Source: Croceitalea sp947503285 (GTDB taxonomy: Bacteria; Bacteroidota; Bacteroidia; Flavobacteriales; Flavobacteriaceae). From it: a stretch of DNA of 64,000 bases. The notes under the pieces were generated by a model that worked only from the letters and a program-made list of their open reading frames with translations, ran no database searches and was not told the DNA's origin. Where the stretch lies: the NCBI RefSeq assembly GCF_036985505.1, contig NZ_BTGQ01000001.1, positions 496,001-560,000 of the forward strand, given 5' to 3'. The position numbers were made by a program, and so were the translations under genes. Of this stretch, positions 24,302-33,902 are shown piece after piece. How positions within the stretch are numbered: position 1 is the stretch's first letter; each line of letters begins with the position of its first letter.

Positions 24302-27157
24302 TTAGAACCATTTTCTGGTAAATAGCCCAATCAGGGTTTTTGGGCTTAAAGTAACGACAAATCGAATACGTTCACCGTAATCATTAAAAGAGGGTTCAAA
24401 ACCGTTGGTGGAATACATCGGAAAATAAAGCTCAAAGAAATCGGTGACCAAATTCAATCGCACCCCAGAGTCATAAAAAAACCTTGCTTGTTCCCCTCTG
24501 TTTCGTATACCACCGATATCCCCATAAACCTCGATCCATTGCCAGATATTGATACTGGCATTGGCCGTCACGATCCAATCATTGCCAAATCGTTCGTCAA
24601 ATATTGATTTGAAACCTCCTTCTGCAAGAATGAACTGTTGACTTGTAATACCTGAAGCGGTTTGCGAACGGTTTAGGTAATTCAGATCAAATAAATAATC
24701 CGTTGGGCGGTCTAAGGCGAAACTAAAAAAATCGGACCCCGTATCATTGAACAAGAACTTACCTGCATAGAATCTCAAATTCAGCTGACGATTGTTGTCA
24801 AACAATCTCCTGTTTTCCCATTCAAAGGATAGCTTTGAAAAATCCCTTGCCAATTGGGCATCCACCACCCACGATTTGAAATGGATGATGTTGTTGTCGA
24901 TATCACCAAAACGTGCATTGAATACTGAAAAATCGGGCTCCGTATCTATTTGGTCCTTTATGCTTTCATCGATGGTTCGAAATACATTACGTAACCTGAA
25001 CAATAAAAATTGTCTTCTGTTGGCCATAAAATCCTCTGGACGCCAGGTAAAGGAGACCGAAGGCGTTATGGTCGTGAACCTTGAATTGATATCAAAAAAA
25101 GAGGTTCCACCACCAAGCGCATAGCTTACCGAATTCAATTTACCTTCATTGAAAAAATAGCGAAATCTAAGTCCGGCACTACCCACAACCGCTTCTTCAC
25201 GTGAAGAGTATTGTGGTTTTATATTAAAGAGAAAAGGGCGGTCTATAAAAGTCTTATTATTGATGGAAATACCGGCAGTAAGCCCATTATTTACATTGAA
25301 TCGAAATTCAGGAACGTAGAAAATTTGATTGAAATAAGGATTCTCGATATCCTTAAAAAATCGAAGCTGCAATTTTTTATTGCTTGATAGAAATCCGTTA
25401 AGGCTCTTCCAATTATCCCTTTGGTTGACTTCAGGAACTTTCTTGTCGTAGTTTAAAACCAACCTATTCTCTCCTTTGTCCGGAATGGTAAAAGTACTTG
25501 AACTATCAATGCCCCTAAACCAATATTTGGAAATAACGGAATCTTTTTGAAGTCCGAAAAGCGAAATAGGGACTTTGGAACCAGTTTTATTTTTAATGGT
25601 AAACGTTATGGAACCGTCTGCCTTGGAAACTTCCTTGATTTTAAAATCGATGTTATTCCTTAATCCTACGTATTCTTTAAAGAACCAATCGATGTCCTTA
25701 TCCGTTTTGCCCTTTATCAACTCTTCCAAGTCGGCTGCTTTGACATTGGGCACTAGTTTAAAGGTTTCATAAAAGCTTCTAATACCCTCGTTGATCTTCT
25801 CTGAACCAATGTATTCGCCTAAATATGACATGCCAAGACCGGCTTTATAACGATTGGCGATTTTTTGGTTCCATTTGGTCAAGGAATCATTAGGGGTCGA
25901 AAGAGCCTGATGATCATTTCTTCGCACTGAAACCATTTGTAGCAGGTAGTACTGCTCATTAAAGTCCATTTGTGCCAAGTTATAGGCTCGAAAACCCCAT
26001 AAACGGGACAATTTCCCTGCCCATTTTTGATTTGGATATTTTTCTGCTACATAGGCTATGAGCAAATAGTTGACGATGGCATCATTTACCCAACGTTCTT
26101 TGCGTTCATCAAGAAACAATGTTTCTTGTACAAAATGATTCAAGGCCGTTTTCAACAACTTCATTTCAAATTGAAACTGTTCGCTGTAAGGCCTGATAAA
26201 ATTAGGAAGCTGGTTGATACCAAATAGTGGGTTTCGATTGTAGTCGTATTCAGAGACCAATAGATTTTCATGGGGATATGCCCCAAGTCTATCCTTAATG
26301 AAATCGAGCACCCTGTTTATGGAGAGTCCTTGTGAAATACCATCATACTTCGAAGCCTCTAAATCAGTGGTTACCGTCATGGCCTCGGTACGATGCGTGG
26401 TAAATCTCTTTTTTGGGGTTAAGAAAACCTGCGCACTTTTCCTTTCCCTGCCGGAAAGGCTGGCATGGTTTCCTAAAGAAAAATCGGTTATGGAAGTAGT
26501 CGTATAATTGGTAGCTAAATGAAGGTCTTTAGGGAATCGCAGTGAAATCTCGGTATGTGTGACATCGGTGTTTAGATCATTGAGGTTTTTATTGGAATAC
26601 AACTTCCATGTCTTATCAAAAACAGCTGGGGTCAAATACCAATCCTTTAAATTATACCCTCCTTTATAACCGTGTCCATAGCCTGTATAACGACTGTTGG
26701 GTAATTTTAGGGTGTACGTAAGATGTAATGTGACTGAATTACCAGGGGAAAGCGTTTTGGGTAAAAGTACCTCGATGATATCCGCGGCCCTTGACCGATT
26801 CCATTCCAGGCCATTGTATTCGTCATCAACAATACTAACGATTTCGGTTCTTCCCCGATTTTTCTCTTTGGCCAGATGCAGGCTCTTATTGAATTCTTCA
26901 CCAAATCTTTTTGCCAAAGCCGTCTTATTGCTTGAATACGAATGGTTCCAATCATTGAAATAGATGGTGTTAATCCCTATGTCGCCACTATTCTTGTAAA
27001 CAAATACCTGCTTTATTTCAACTGTGTTGTTGGTTCCATCCAGTGTTGCCGAAATGGTATTTTGATGCTGTGCGAACGTAACACTAGGGGCAATAACCGC
27101 TAATGCATGTAGCATTAAAAAAATAAGTAGGTATTTATTTTTCAAGCGTATCGTCAA
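24302..27157 (-). CDS. Inactive M1-peptidase-like protein with C-terminal outer-membrane barrel
   Basis: About 951 residues. TTG at 27157, directly after the upstream stop, gives a good signal peptide (TIRLKNKYLLIFLMLHALAVIAPSVTFAQ). The first in-frame ATG (27115) would lose the positive n-region. Residues 30-500 follow the M1 fold, but the zinc motif HEXXH is replaced by H341-F-V-Q-E345 and the following NEG..Y by NDAIVNYL. The GAMEN equivalent is GINQLPNF. Catalysis is therefore not expected. Residues about 620-951 are amphipathic beta-strands (RFNVNNGLTAGISINN, GSAGLRFRYFF, ..) ending in F, as in OMP barrels. It follows the LOG gene immediately. Confidence 0.8.
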   Translation of the reverse strand: MTIRLKNKYLLIFLMLHALAVIAPSVTFAQHQNTISATLDGTNNTVEIKQVFVYKNSGDIGINTIYFNDWNHSYSSNKTALAKRFGEEFNKSLHLAKEKNRGRTEIVSIVDDEYNGLEWNRSRAADIIEVLLPKTLSPGNSVTLHLTYTLKLPNSRYTGYGHGYKGGYNLKDWYLTPAVFDKTWKLYSNKNLNDLNTDVTHTEISLRFPKDLHLATNYTTTSITDFSLGNHASLSGRERKSAQVFLTPKKRFTTHRTEAMTVTTDLEASKYDGISQGLSINRVLDFIKDRLGAYPHENLLVSEYDYNRNPLFGINQLPNFIRPYSEQFQFEMKLLKTALNHFVQETLFLDERKERWVNDAIVNYLLIAYVAEKYPNQKWAGKLSRLWGFRAYNLAQMDFNEQYYLLQMVSVRRNDHQALSTPNDSLTKWNQKIANRYKAGLGMSYLGEYIGSEKINEGIRSFYETFKLVPNVKAADLEELIKGKTDKDIDWFFKEYVGLRNNIDFKIKEVSKADGSITFTIKNKTGSKVPISLFGLQKDSVISKYWFRGIDSSSTFTIPDKGENRLVLNYDKKVPEVNQRDNWKSLNGFLSSNKKLQLRFFKDIENPYFNQIFYVPEFRFNVNNGLTAGISINNKTFIDRPFLFNIKPQYSSREEAVVGSAGLRFRYFFNEGKLNSVSYALGGGTSFFDINSRFTTITPSVSFTWRPEDFMANRRQFLLFRLRNVFRTIDESIKDQIDTEPDFSVFNARFGDIDNNIIHFKSWVVDAQLARDFSKLSFEWENRRLFDNNRQLNLRFYAGKFLFNDTGSDFFSFALDRPTDYLFDLNYLNRSQTASGITSQQFILAEGGFKSIFDERFGNDWIVTANASINIWQWIEVYGDIGGIRNRGEQARFFYDSGVRLNLVTDFFELYFPMYSTNGFEPSFNDYGERIRFVVTLSPKTLIGLFTRKWF

Positions 27158-27844
27158 TTAAAAATTTGGGCTCATGACATGACCTTTGTAGAAGCTGTCA
27201 ATAATTTCGACAACTTCATCCGCATTGTCAACCAGTTTGATCAAGTCAAGGTCTTTCGGACTGATATTTCCTGCCTCGAGCATCGTATTTTTAATCCAAT
27301 CAAAAAGGCCTCCCCAAAAATCACTACCTACCAAGATAATCGGGAAAGTGCCGATTTTATTGGTTTGGATTAAGGTAATTGCCTCAAATAATTCATCTAA
27401 CGTACCAAAACCACCGGGCATGACCACAAAGCCTTGTGAATATTTTACGAACATGACCTTACGCACAAAAAAATAATCGAAATCAAGACTTTTATCTGGG
27501 TCAATAAACGGATTGTCATGCTGTTCAAAGGGTAAATCGATATTTAGTCCGACCGAAGTTCCCCCGGCTTTGTTGGCGCCTTTGTTGCCTGCTTCCATAA
27601 TACCGGGTCCCCCACCGGTGATAACCCCATAACCTGCTGTTGCGATGGCTTCGGCAACTGCTACCGCGGTCTCGTAATAAGGTGCTCCGGGCTTCGTTCT
27701 GGCAGAACCGAAAATGGAGACACAGGGTCCTATTTCACTCATTCGTTCAAAACCGTTCACAAATTCACCCATAATCTTAAAAATGGCCCAGGAATCATTG
27801 GTTTTAATTTCGTTCCAACCTTTTGGGTGCTGTTCTTTCCTCAT
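27158..27844 (-). CDS. LOG family protein (TIGR00730-type Rossmann fold)
   Basis: 228 residues. Two family motifs are present: GGGPGIMEAGNKGA (about 77-91) and P143-GGFGTLDE151, the catalytic PGGxGTxxE signature of LONELY GUY phosphoribohydrolases. These enzymes cleave nucleoside 5'-monophosphates to base and ribose 5-phosphate. The ATG lies 10 bp after the uvrA stop, and the M1-like gene starts 1 bp after this stop, giving a uvrA-LOG-M1-like transcription unit. The natural substrate in bacteria without cytokinins is probably AMP or another NMP. Confidence 0.9.
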   Translation of the reverse strand: MRKEQHPKGWNEIKTNDSWAIFKIMGEFVNGFERMSEIGPCVSIFGSARTKPGAPYYETAVAVAEAIATAGYGVITGGGPGIMEAGNKGANKAGGTSVGLNIDLPFEQHDNPFIDPDKSLDFDYFFVRKVMFVKYSQGFVVMPGGFGTLDELFEAITLIQTNKIGTFPIILVGSDFWGGLFDWIKNTMLEAGNISPKDLDLIKLVDNADEVVEIIDSFYKGHVMSPNF

Positions 27845-27854
27845 ACAATTATGT

Positions 27855-30716
27855 TTAAACTACTTTGGTCATTTCTTTTTGACCTGCTTCCAGTTCTTTT
27901 TTCAAAAATCGCGCAGTGTAACTTTTTGTGTCTTTAACGACGTGTTCCGGGGTTCCTTTCGCAACAATCATGCCACCGCCCCGGCCGCCTTCATAACCGA
28001 TATCGATGATATGGTCGACCATTTTGATTACATCCATATTGTGTTCTATGACCAATACCGTATTGCCCTTGTCGACCAATTGGTTCAACACGTCCATTAA
28101 GACGCGAATGTCCTCAAAATGGAGCCCTGTTGTGGGTTCATCCAAAATATAAAAGGTATTGCCCGTATCGCGCTTTGAAAGCTCAGTTGCCAACTTAACC
28201 CGTTGTGCCTCACCACCCGATAGTGTTGTTGATTGTTGCCCTAGCGAAATATACCCGAGGCCTACGTTGACTATCGTTTTCAGTTTACGATGGATTTTGG
28301 GAATGTTCTCAAAAAAATCAACTGCCTCGTTCATGGTCATTTCCAAAACGTCCGCAATCGATTTGCCCTTGTATCGTATTTCTAAGGTCTCCCTGTTAAA
28401 GCGTTTGCCATTGCAGGTTTCACATTCTACATACACATCAGGCAGAAAATTCATTTCTATAACCTTTAATCCGCCCCCTTGGCAAGTCTCACAGCGGCCA
28501 CCCTGAACATTAAAACTGAACCTACCTGGCTTATAGCCCCTAATGGTTGCTTCAGTGGTTTTTGCGAACAGGGAGCGTATCTCACTAAAGACACCGGTAT
28601 AAGTCGCCGGATTTGACCTTGGAGTCCTGCCGATTGGGGATTGGTTGATGTCAATTACCTTATCAATATGCTCTAGGCCCTTAATTTTTTTATATGGCAT
28701 TGGTTTTTTGACCCCATTGAAATAATGGGCATTCATAATCGGGTAAAGGGTCTCATTGATCAAAGTTGATTTACCACTACCCGAAACCCCGGTCACCCCG
28801 ATCATCTTACCAAGCGGAAATTCGGCAGTAACATTTTTCAGGTTGTTTCCGGTACAACCCGAGAGCACCAGTTTTTTACCTGTACCTTTTCTTCTTTTCT
28901 CAGGTACCTTTATTTGTTTTTCGCCACTAATATAATCTGCGGTCAGGGTACTATGGTCTTGCAATTCTGACGGCGGACCTTCTGAAATGATCCTGCCACC
29001 GTGCTTGCCCGCCTTAGGGCCTATATCAATCACATGGTCCGCTGCTTCGATCATATCACGATCATGTTCAACAACGATGACCGAATTGCCAATATCCCGA
29101 AGGGAGGCCAATGAGTGTATCAATCTTTCATTGTCGCGTTGATGCAAACCGATACTTGGTTCATCAAGTATATAGAGTACGCCCACAAGTTGCGAACCAA
29201 TCTGGGTAGCCAATCGAATTCTTTGGGCTTCGCCTCCCGACAGTGATTTAGAACTTCTGTTCAGGGAAAGGTAATCCAATCCGACATCCAAGAGAAAACG
29301 GATCCTGGTTCGGATTTCTTTAACGATTTCCTCCGCTATTTTTTTTTGGTTGCCTTTTAATTTGGCATTAAGGTTATCAAAAAAATCGGCCAGCTCAGAA
29401 ATGTCCATATGGGCCAAGTCGGCAATATTCTTTTCGCCTACTTTAAAGTATAATGATTCTTTGCGCAAACGGGAACCTTTGCAGGTAGGACAAATGATTT
29501 TGTCCATGTATTCTTTGGCCCAACGTTTAATGGAAGTTGAATTCGCTTCTTCGAACTGGTTTTTGATGAAGTTGGAGATACCTTCATAGTCAATGCGGTA
29601 TTCACGTTTAACACCTAAGGTCTTTGAATCTACCGTAAAACTTTCTTTACCACCATTCAGTATCACTTCAAGGCCTTCAGCAGGTATTTTATCAATGGTC
29701 GTTTCCAAATCGAACTTATAACGCTGTGCAATGGTCTCCAATTGTTTAAAGGCCCAAGACTTTTTATATTCCCCCAGAGGTGCTATGCCGCCCGTTTTTA
29801 TTGATAATTTCCTGTTAGGAAAAATCTTGTCCTCATTGACTTCATATACATGCCCGAGTCCGTTGCAATGTGGGCACATTCCTTTTGGTGAGTTGAAAGA
29901 AAATGTATTGGGCTCCGGGGTAGGATAGGAGATGCCCGTACTCGGGCACATCAAATCGCGACTGAAATAGCGGGGTACTTTTTCCCCTTCCTCCAAGACC
30001 ATGAGTACATTGTTGCCACTGTACATTGCCGTATTGATGGTCTCTGACAATCTTTTATCAAAATCTTCACCAATGGTCACCTTTAAACGATCAATGACAA
30101 TCTCTATGTCATGTGTTTTATAGCGATCGACCTTCATTCCCTTGGTGATATCCACGACATGGCCATCGACGCGTACCTTCACAAAGCCTTGCTTGCCTAT
30201 TTGTTCGAACAACTCTCGATAATGCCCCTTACGCGATTTGATAATGGGTGCAAGAATATTGATTTTTTTATCTTGATAGGCCTCGATGATCAAATCCCTG
30301 ATTTGGTCATCACTATAGCTGACCATCTTTTCACCCGTATTGTAACTGTAGGCATCACCGGCCCTGGCGAAAAGTAATCTCAAAAAATCATAGACCTCGG
30401 TTATGGTACCCACTGTAGACCTCGGGGACTTAGAGGTGGTTTTTTGCTCAATGGCAATAACCGGCGAAAGACCATCTATCTTATCCACATCTGGGCGTTC
30501 TAAACCGCCTAGAAACTGCCTGGCGTACGCCGAAAACGTTTCGATATAACGCCTTTGGCCTTCTGCATAGATAGTGTCAAAAGCAAGTGAAGATTTTCCG
30601 CTTCCAGATAGCCCCGTTATGACTACCAGCTTTTCACGTGGTATGGTTACATCAATGTCTTTGAGGTTGTGCACGCGTGCACCGCGTACTTCAATGTTTT
30701 CTTCGTAGTTAATCAT
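27855..30716 (-). CDS. uvrA: Excinuclease ABC subunit A
   Basis: 953 residues from the ATG at 30716; a longer frame to 30740 (MITFEAWA) runs into a TACTTTTG promoter box and is rejected. Two ABC ATPase units: Walker A GLSGSGKSS and GVSGSGKST, signature LSGGEAQR twice, and DEP boxes LDEPSIGLH and LDEPTTGLH. Zinc-binding CX2C pairs are present (CPHCNGLG..., CPTCKGSR, CETCQGGG, CETCNGKR). Damage recognition in nucleotide excision repair. The LOG gene follows after 10 bp. uvrB and uvrC are not in the window. Confidence 0.97.
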   Translation of the reverse strand: MINYEENIEVRGARVHNLKDIDVTIPREKLVVITGLSGSGKSSLAFDTIYAEGQRRYIETFSAYARQFLGGLERPDVDKIDGLSPVIAIEQKTTSKSPRSTVGTITEVYDFLRLLFARAGDAYSYNTGEKMVSYSDDQIRDLIIEAYQDKKINILAPIIKSRKGHYRELFEQIGKQGFVKVRVDGHVVDITKGMKVDRYKTHDIEIVIDRLKVTIGEDFDKRLSETINTAMYSGNNVLMVLEEGEKVPRYFSRDLMCPSTGISYPTPEPNTFSFNSPKGMCPHCNGLGHVYEVNEDKIFPNRKLSIKTGGIAPLGEYKKSWAFKQLETIAQRYKFDLETTIDKIPAEGLEVILNGGKESFTVDSKTLGVKREYRIDYEGISNFIKNQFEEANSTSIKRWAKEYMDKIICPTCKGSRLRKESLYFKVGEKNIADLAHMDISELADFFDNLNAKLKGNQKKIAEEIVKEIRTRIRFLLDVGLDYLSLNRSSKSLSGGEAQRIRLATQIGSQLVGVLYILDEPSIGLHQRDNERLIHSLASLRDIGNSVIVVEHDRDMIEAADHVIDIGPKAGKHGGRIISEGPPSELQDHSTLTADYISGEKQIKVPEKRRKGTGKKLVLSGCTGNNLKNVTAEFPLGKMIGVTGVSGSGKSTLINETLYPIMNAHYFNGVKKPMPYKKIKGLEHIDKVIDINQSPIGRTPRSNPATYTGVFSEIRSLFAKTTEATIRGYKPGRFSFNVQGGRCETCQGGGLKVIEMNFLPDVYVECETCNGKRFNRETLEIRYKGKSIADVLEMTMNEAVDFFENIPKIHRKLKTIVNVGLGYISLGQQSTTLSGGEAQRVKLATELSKRDTGNTFYILDEPTTGLHFEDIRVLMDVLNQLVDKGNTVLVIEHNMDVIKMVDHIIDIGYEGGRGGGMIVAKGTPEHVVKDTKSYTARFLKKELEAGQKEMTKVV

Positions 30717-30727
30717 AGCCCAAGCTT

Positions 30728-30735
30728 CAAAAGTA
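30728..30735 (-). promoter_or_regulatory. -10 box TACTTTTG for uvrA
   Basis: The minus strand reads TACTTTTG, 11 bp before the ATG at 30716. The short leader is usual for the phylum. No LexA-like palindrome of the 35.3-kb type was seen here. Confidence 0.45.
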
Positions 30736-30822
30736 ATCATTTGGTACTTAAAAAAGAAGCCGGGCCTACTATGATTTTGTTAAGTAAACGCTTTCAATTA
30801 TCTTGTCAAAAAACACTCTTAA

Positions 30823-31728
30823 ATGCGAAGAACGGGACCCGTCAGAATAAGGTTAATTGTACTTTTCCAGATTGTTATGCTATTTTTTGGTGTCAAGGCA
30901 GTTTCACAACGCAATGTTATCGTGGATGCGGACACTGGAAATGAGGTAGATGATTTTTATGCCTTGGCACGGATTTTATTGGAACCCTCCGTAAAGGTTA
31001 CTGCGTTAAATGCAGCACATTGGCAGACCAGTCACTGGGCCATAGCAGAAACCATGGAAAACAGCCATAGATTGAACCAACAGCTATTGGGTGAAATGAA
31101 TATACAGCTGAAAACCAATCGTGGTGGGTTGGCAAGAATGTATGATTGGGGCGACCGCGCAAGACATTCAGCGGCAGCATATGAAATTATTGAACAAGCC
31201 CAAGGATCTGGGCGTGTGACTATTTTAGTGCTAGGAGCACTGACCAATGTAGCTTCGGCCGTGTTCATTGAACCGAGCATTGCAGAAAAATTGGATGTTT
31301 ATTGGTTGGGTACCGAAATGGAATTTGAGACCGGAGTGCTCAAACGGAATGATTTTAACCCAATGATGGATCAATTTGCCCTTGACTACCTATTGAATTC
31401 CAAAGTCAATATGCATATTATGCCGGTTAGTGTGGCCCTCGCTATGCAAGTTGATTTTGATGAAATGAATACGAAAATCGGCAATCATTTTTTGGGGGGA
31501 TTTTTGATGAAACGTTGGGAAGACCATTTGGATGGTTCAAGGCGAAATCGAATACTTTGGGACCTCGCGTTGATTACGGCCTTTATAAAACCAAGCCTAG
31601 CAACCACAAAAGTAGTACATACCTCAAAAGACAGCGGTAATCGATCTATTACCTTTTATGATACGATTGATGCGGATGCGATATACGCGGATTTTTATGC
31701 TACGCTTTTGGCTTTTGGGAAGGAGTAG
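30823..31728 (+). CDS. Nucleoside hydrolase, exported
   Basis: 301 residues. An N-terminal signal or anchor (RIRLIVLFQIVMLFFGVKAVSQ) precedes the calcium-binding motif D35-ADTGNEVDD44 of inosine/uridine-preferring nucleoside hydrolases. Further family traits are the ILVLGALTNVASAV strand-loop (metal and ribose contact) and the Asp-containing loop RNDFNPMMDQFA replacing the usual EFN...DPEA. It probably cleaves nucleosides in the periplasm. The two conserved Asp clusters suggest an active enzyme; substrate preference is not deducible. Divergent from uvrA. Confidence 0.85.
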   Translation: MRRTGPVRIRLIVLFQIVMLFFGVKAVSQRNVIVDADTGNEVDDFYALARILLEPSVKVTALNAAHWQTSHWAIAETMENSHRLNQQLLGEMNIQLKTNRGGLARMYDWGDRARHSAAAYEIIEQAQGSGRVTILVLGALTNVASAVFIEPSIAEKLDVYWLGTEMEFETGVLKRNDFNPMMDQFALDYLLNSKVNMHIMPVSVALAMQVDFDEMNTKIGNHFLGGFLMKRWEDHLDGSRRNRILWDLALITAFIKPSLATTKVVHTSKDSGNRSITFYDTIDADAIYADFYATLLAFGKE

Positions 31729-31770
31729 GGTATTTTTGGTATTAAACAAGTTCAGTATAAAACACATCTT

Positions 31771-32295
31771 ATGAAATTATTGGGCATTGGCTCTCGAATC
31801 GACCACCCAGAATACGGAAAAGGGGTAGTCACGAATGTATCATCAAAGCACTATTGGGTTACTTTTTTAGAAAACGGGTTGGAGACCATTGATTTGGATA
31901 GCGAATTTGAAATTATCGAAGGGGTCGAAGATGAAGTGGATTCGGTGAGCTTTTTTGATATCGAAAGTTCTTTGGTCAAGATTTTGGAAAAATGGAGTGA
32001 TACCCACGAAAAAGTAGCAATAGCAGATAAATGGCGAGGTGGTAAATTGATTATGGAGCCCGGCGATACAACTGCAAACAAAGAAATGCCCATTGCTACC
32101 TTTTTTCATAAAATTGTCATGGTTCGCGACAGAATACGCGTCATGGAGCAAAAAATCAATAGCAGTAAAAATTTAGATGATCAAGAAAAGGTGGACCTTC
32201 AACAATACATTACCCGTATTTATGGTTCATTGACGAGTTTTAATGTCTTCTTTAAAAATAAAAGCGACCAATTTGTGGGGGAGAGAAGTAAATAA
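31771..32295 (+). CDS. Hypothetical protein with SH3/Tudor-like N-terminus
   Basis: 174 residues, cytoplasmic, not recognised by function. Residues 1-45 (GIGSRIDHPEYGKGVVTNVSSKHYWVTFLENGLETIDL) look like the small barrel seen in CarD or the PcrA tail (compare VNHTRFGKGTVLKI at the end of UvrD in this window). Residues 60-174 are helical and charged. Its 3' end overlaps the methyltransferase frame by 53 bp. The SH3-like domain suggests binding to nucleic acid or RNA polymerase, as inference only. Confidence 0.7.
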   Translation: MKLLGIGSRIDHPEYGKGVVTNVSSKHYWVTFLENGLETIDLDSEFEIIEGVEDEVDSVSFFDIESSLVKILEKWSDTHEKVAIADKWRGGKLIMEPGDTTANKEMPIATFFHKIVMVRDRIRVMEQKINSSKNLDDQEKVDLQQYITRIYGSLTSFNVFFKNKSDQFVGERSK

Positions 32296-33010
32296 AGCCA
32301 CTACCAAAGCGAGGATACTCGCTGCCTATGAAAAAATAGCCGAACGTTATCACGACTTAATCGATCATAAGCCACATAACGCTTATTACGATAGACCTAA
32401 TACATTAAAATTGCTCGGCGAGGTTGAGGGAAAATCAATTCTCGATGCAGCATGCGGTCCTGGTAAGTATGCCGAAGCGCTTACGAACAAAGGGGCTGAA
32501 GTAATAGGCTTTGATTTAAGCCCCAAAATGGTGGCGTTTGCCCAAGAACGCAATCAAAATGCCGATGGTTTTTTTGTTCATGATTTGACCAATCCACTCG
32601 ATATGTTCGAAGCTGAACGATTTGACCGGGTACTCTGTGCCTTGGCCTTGCATTATATTGAAGATTGGAATCCGGTGGTTACTGAATTTCATAGGGTTTT
32701 AAAAAAAGAGGGGGAGGTGGTGATATCCATAGAACATCCTTTTTTTGAATACAATTATTTTAAGTCAAAAAAGTATTTCGAAATTGAGGAAGTCAGCGCA
32801 ATTTGGAGGGGATTCGGGGGACGTGTGACCGTGCCAAGTTATAGACGCCCGTTACTCGAATGTTTAATGCCCTTTACTAAAAATGGTTTCTACATTGAAG
32901 AGTTGGTAGAACCCTTGCCAGTTAAGGAATTTGAGAAATATGACCCAAGGCATTATAAAGAATTGAATGAATTTCCAGCTTTTATGTGCTTTAAAGCTAG
33001 AAAAAAGTAA
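32243..33010 (+). CDS. Class I SAM-dependent methyltransferase
   Basis: Up to 255 residues. Motif I SILDAACGPGKYAEAL (about 66-80), acidic loop VIGFDLSPKMV, and motif IV-like RVLCALALHYIEDW identify a Rossmann methyltransferase of the UbiE/small-molecule type. The ATG at 32243 overlaps the previous gene by 53 bp. A TTG at 32273 is an alternative start, and the conserved part only begins near ILAAYEKIAERYHDLID. The substrate is unknown. The C-terminal region (IEHPFFEYNYF, YRRPLLECLMPF) resembles enzymes acting on small molecules. Confidence 0.85.
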   Translation: MSSLKIKATNLWGREVNKATTKARILAAYEKIAERYHDLIDHKPHNAYYDRPNTLKLLGEVEGKSILDAACGPGKYAEALTNKGAEVIGFDLSPKMVAFAQERNQNADGFFVHDLTNPLDMFEAERFDRVLCALALHYIEDWNPVVTEFHRVLKKEGEVVISIEHPFFEYNYFKSKKYFEIEEVSAIWRGFGGRVTVPSYRRPLLECLMPFTKNGFYIEELVEPLPVKEFEKYDPRHYKELNEFPAFMCFKARKK

Positions 33011-33070
33011 AGAATATAAATTGTTGCTAGAAGGTTTTCATTGCAAAAAAGATTGAATACCACCACGTGC

Positions 33071-33844
33071 TTAAACAGCCTCCTTTTTCTCACTAAGATA
33101 CTTCCAATACCGTTTTGGTACGTGTTGCGTATGCAGTTTTCTATTTATTCGTGATTTAATATTGGTACTTTTAAAATAGTTGTTCCAAAGATCTTGATAG
33201 TCGTATTCCCCTTCGGTAAACGTTTGGCTTTTTCGCGAACGGTTAAAGTGGATTTCAGATAAATTCAATGAGATCAGCTCAACACGTTCCAAATTATAAA
33301 AAATCCCATATTTCCGTTTTACATCGTAGATCAACCACTGCTGGTCTGCATAACGATTACGAAAATGCTTTGAAATTAAGGGCAACACGTCAAAATCAGG
33401 TTCTATATTGGCAAAATAGATGTCGTCTTTGGTCAATTGAAAGCGTACGAAAGCCTCCATACGATGTTTTTCGCGACCTACTTTTCGAGCCATTTGTGAA
33501 ATATACAGCATGGTTTCATCAGAGAAATCAGATTGCTTTCCCTTATGGGCCATCAATTTTTTGATATATTCAAACAACATCATTTCAATACCTTCGGCTT
33601 CACTTAAAAAGGCAAAATAAATATTGGTAATGGCATTGTAACTTTTATTTCGAACCCCATTCCAGACCCTTTTCGCCTTTTCAACATGGGTAAAGATGGT
33701 CTCATTTTCAGAGAATAGGCCATTCTGGGTTTGCCCGTTCTTTTGGATGTCCATCACTTTTAGCTTTTCTTCAAAGGCTATGAATACCGCTGTGAGAAAG
33801 CCATTAAAGCTGCCATCGTAAATTAATGTTGTTGCATTTTTCAT
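33071..33844 (-). CDS. TIGR03915/DUF4130 putative DNA repair protein
   Basis: 257 residues matching the DUF4130 family that is always partnered with the TIGR03916 radical-SAM protein and, in other phyla, fused to an uracil-DNA-glycosylase-like domain. The opening TLIYDGSFNGFLTAVF and the closing basic segment INRKLHTQHVPKRYWKYLSEK are characteristic, as is the central ARKVGREKHRMEAFVRFQ. It is the third gene of a minus-strand operon after the radical-SAM gene and a 55-residue ORF. Its exact chemistry is not established; DNA damage processing is inferred from the family pairing. Confidence 0.88.
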   Translation of the reverse strand: MKNATTLIYDGSFNGFLTAVFIAFEEKLKVMDIQKNGQTQNGLFSENETIFTHVEKAKRVWNGVRNKSYNAITNIYFAFLSEAEGIEMMLFEYIKKLMAHKGKQSDFSDETMLYISQMARKVGREKHRMEAFVRFQLTKDDIYFANIEPDFDVLPLISKHFRNRYADQQWLIYDVKRKYGIFYNLERVELISLNLSEIHFNRSRKSQTFTEGEYDYQDLWNNYFKSTNIKSRINRKLHTQHVPKRYWKYLSEKKEAV

Positions 33845-33902
33845 ACTGCTTAATTTTAATATGCTGTCATTTTTCTATGTAAAAGAAAACCAGGCTATTA
33901 TA

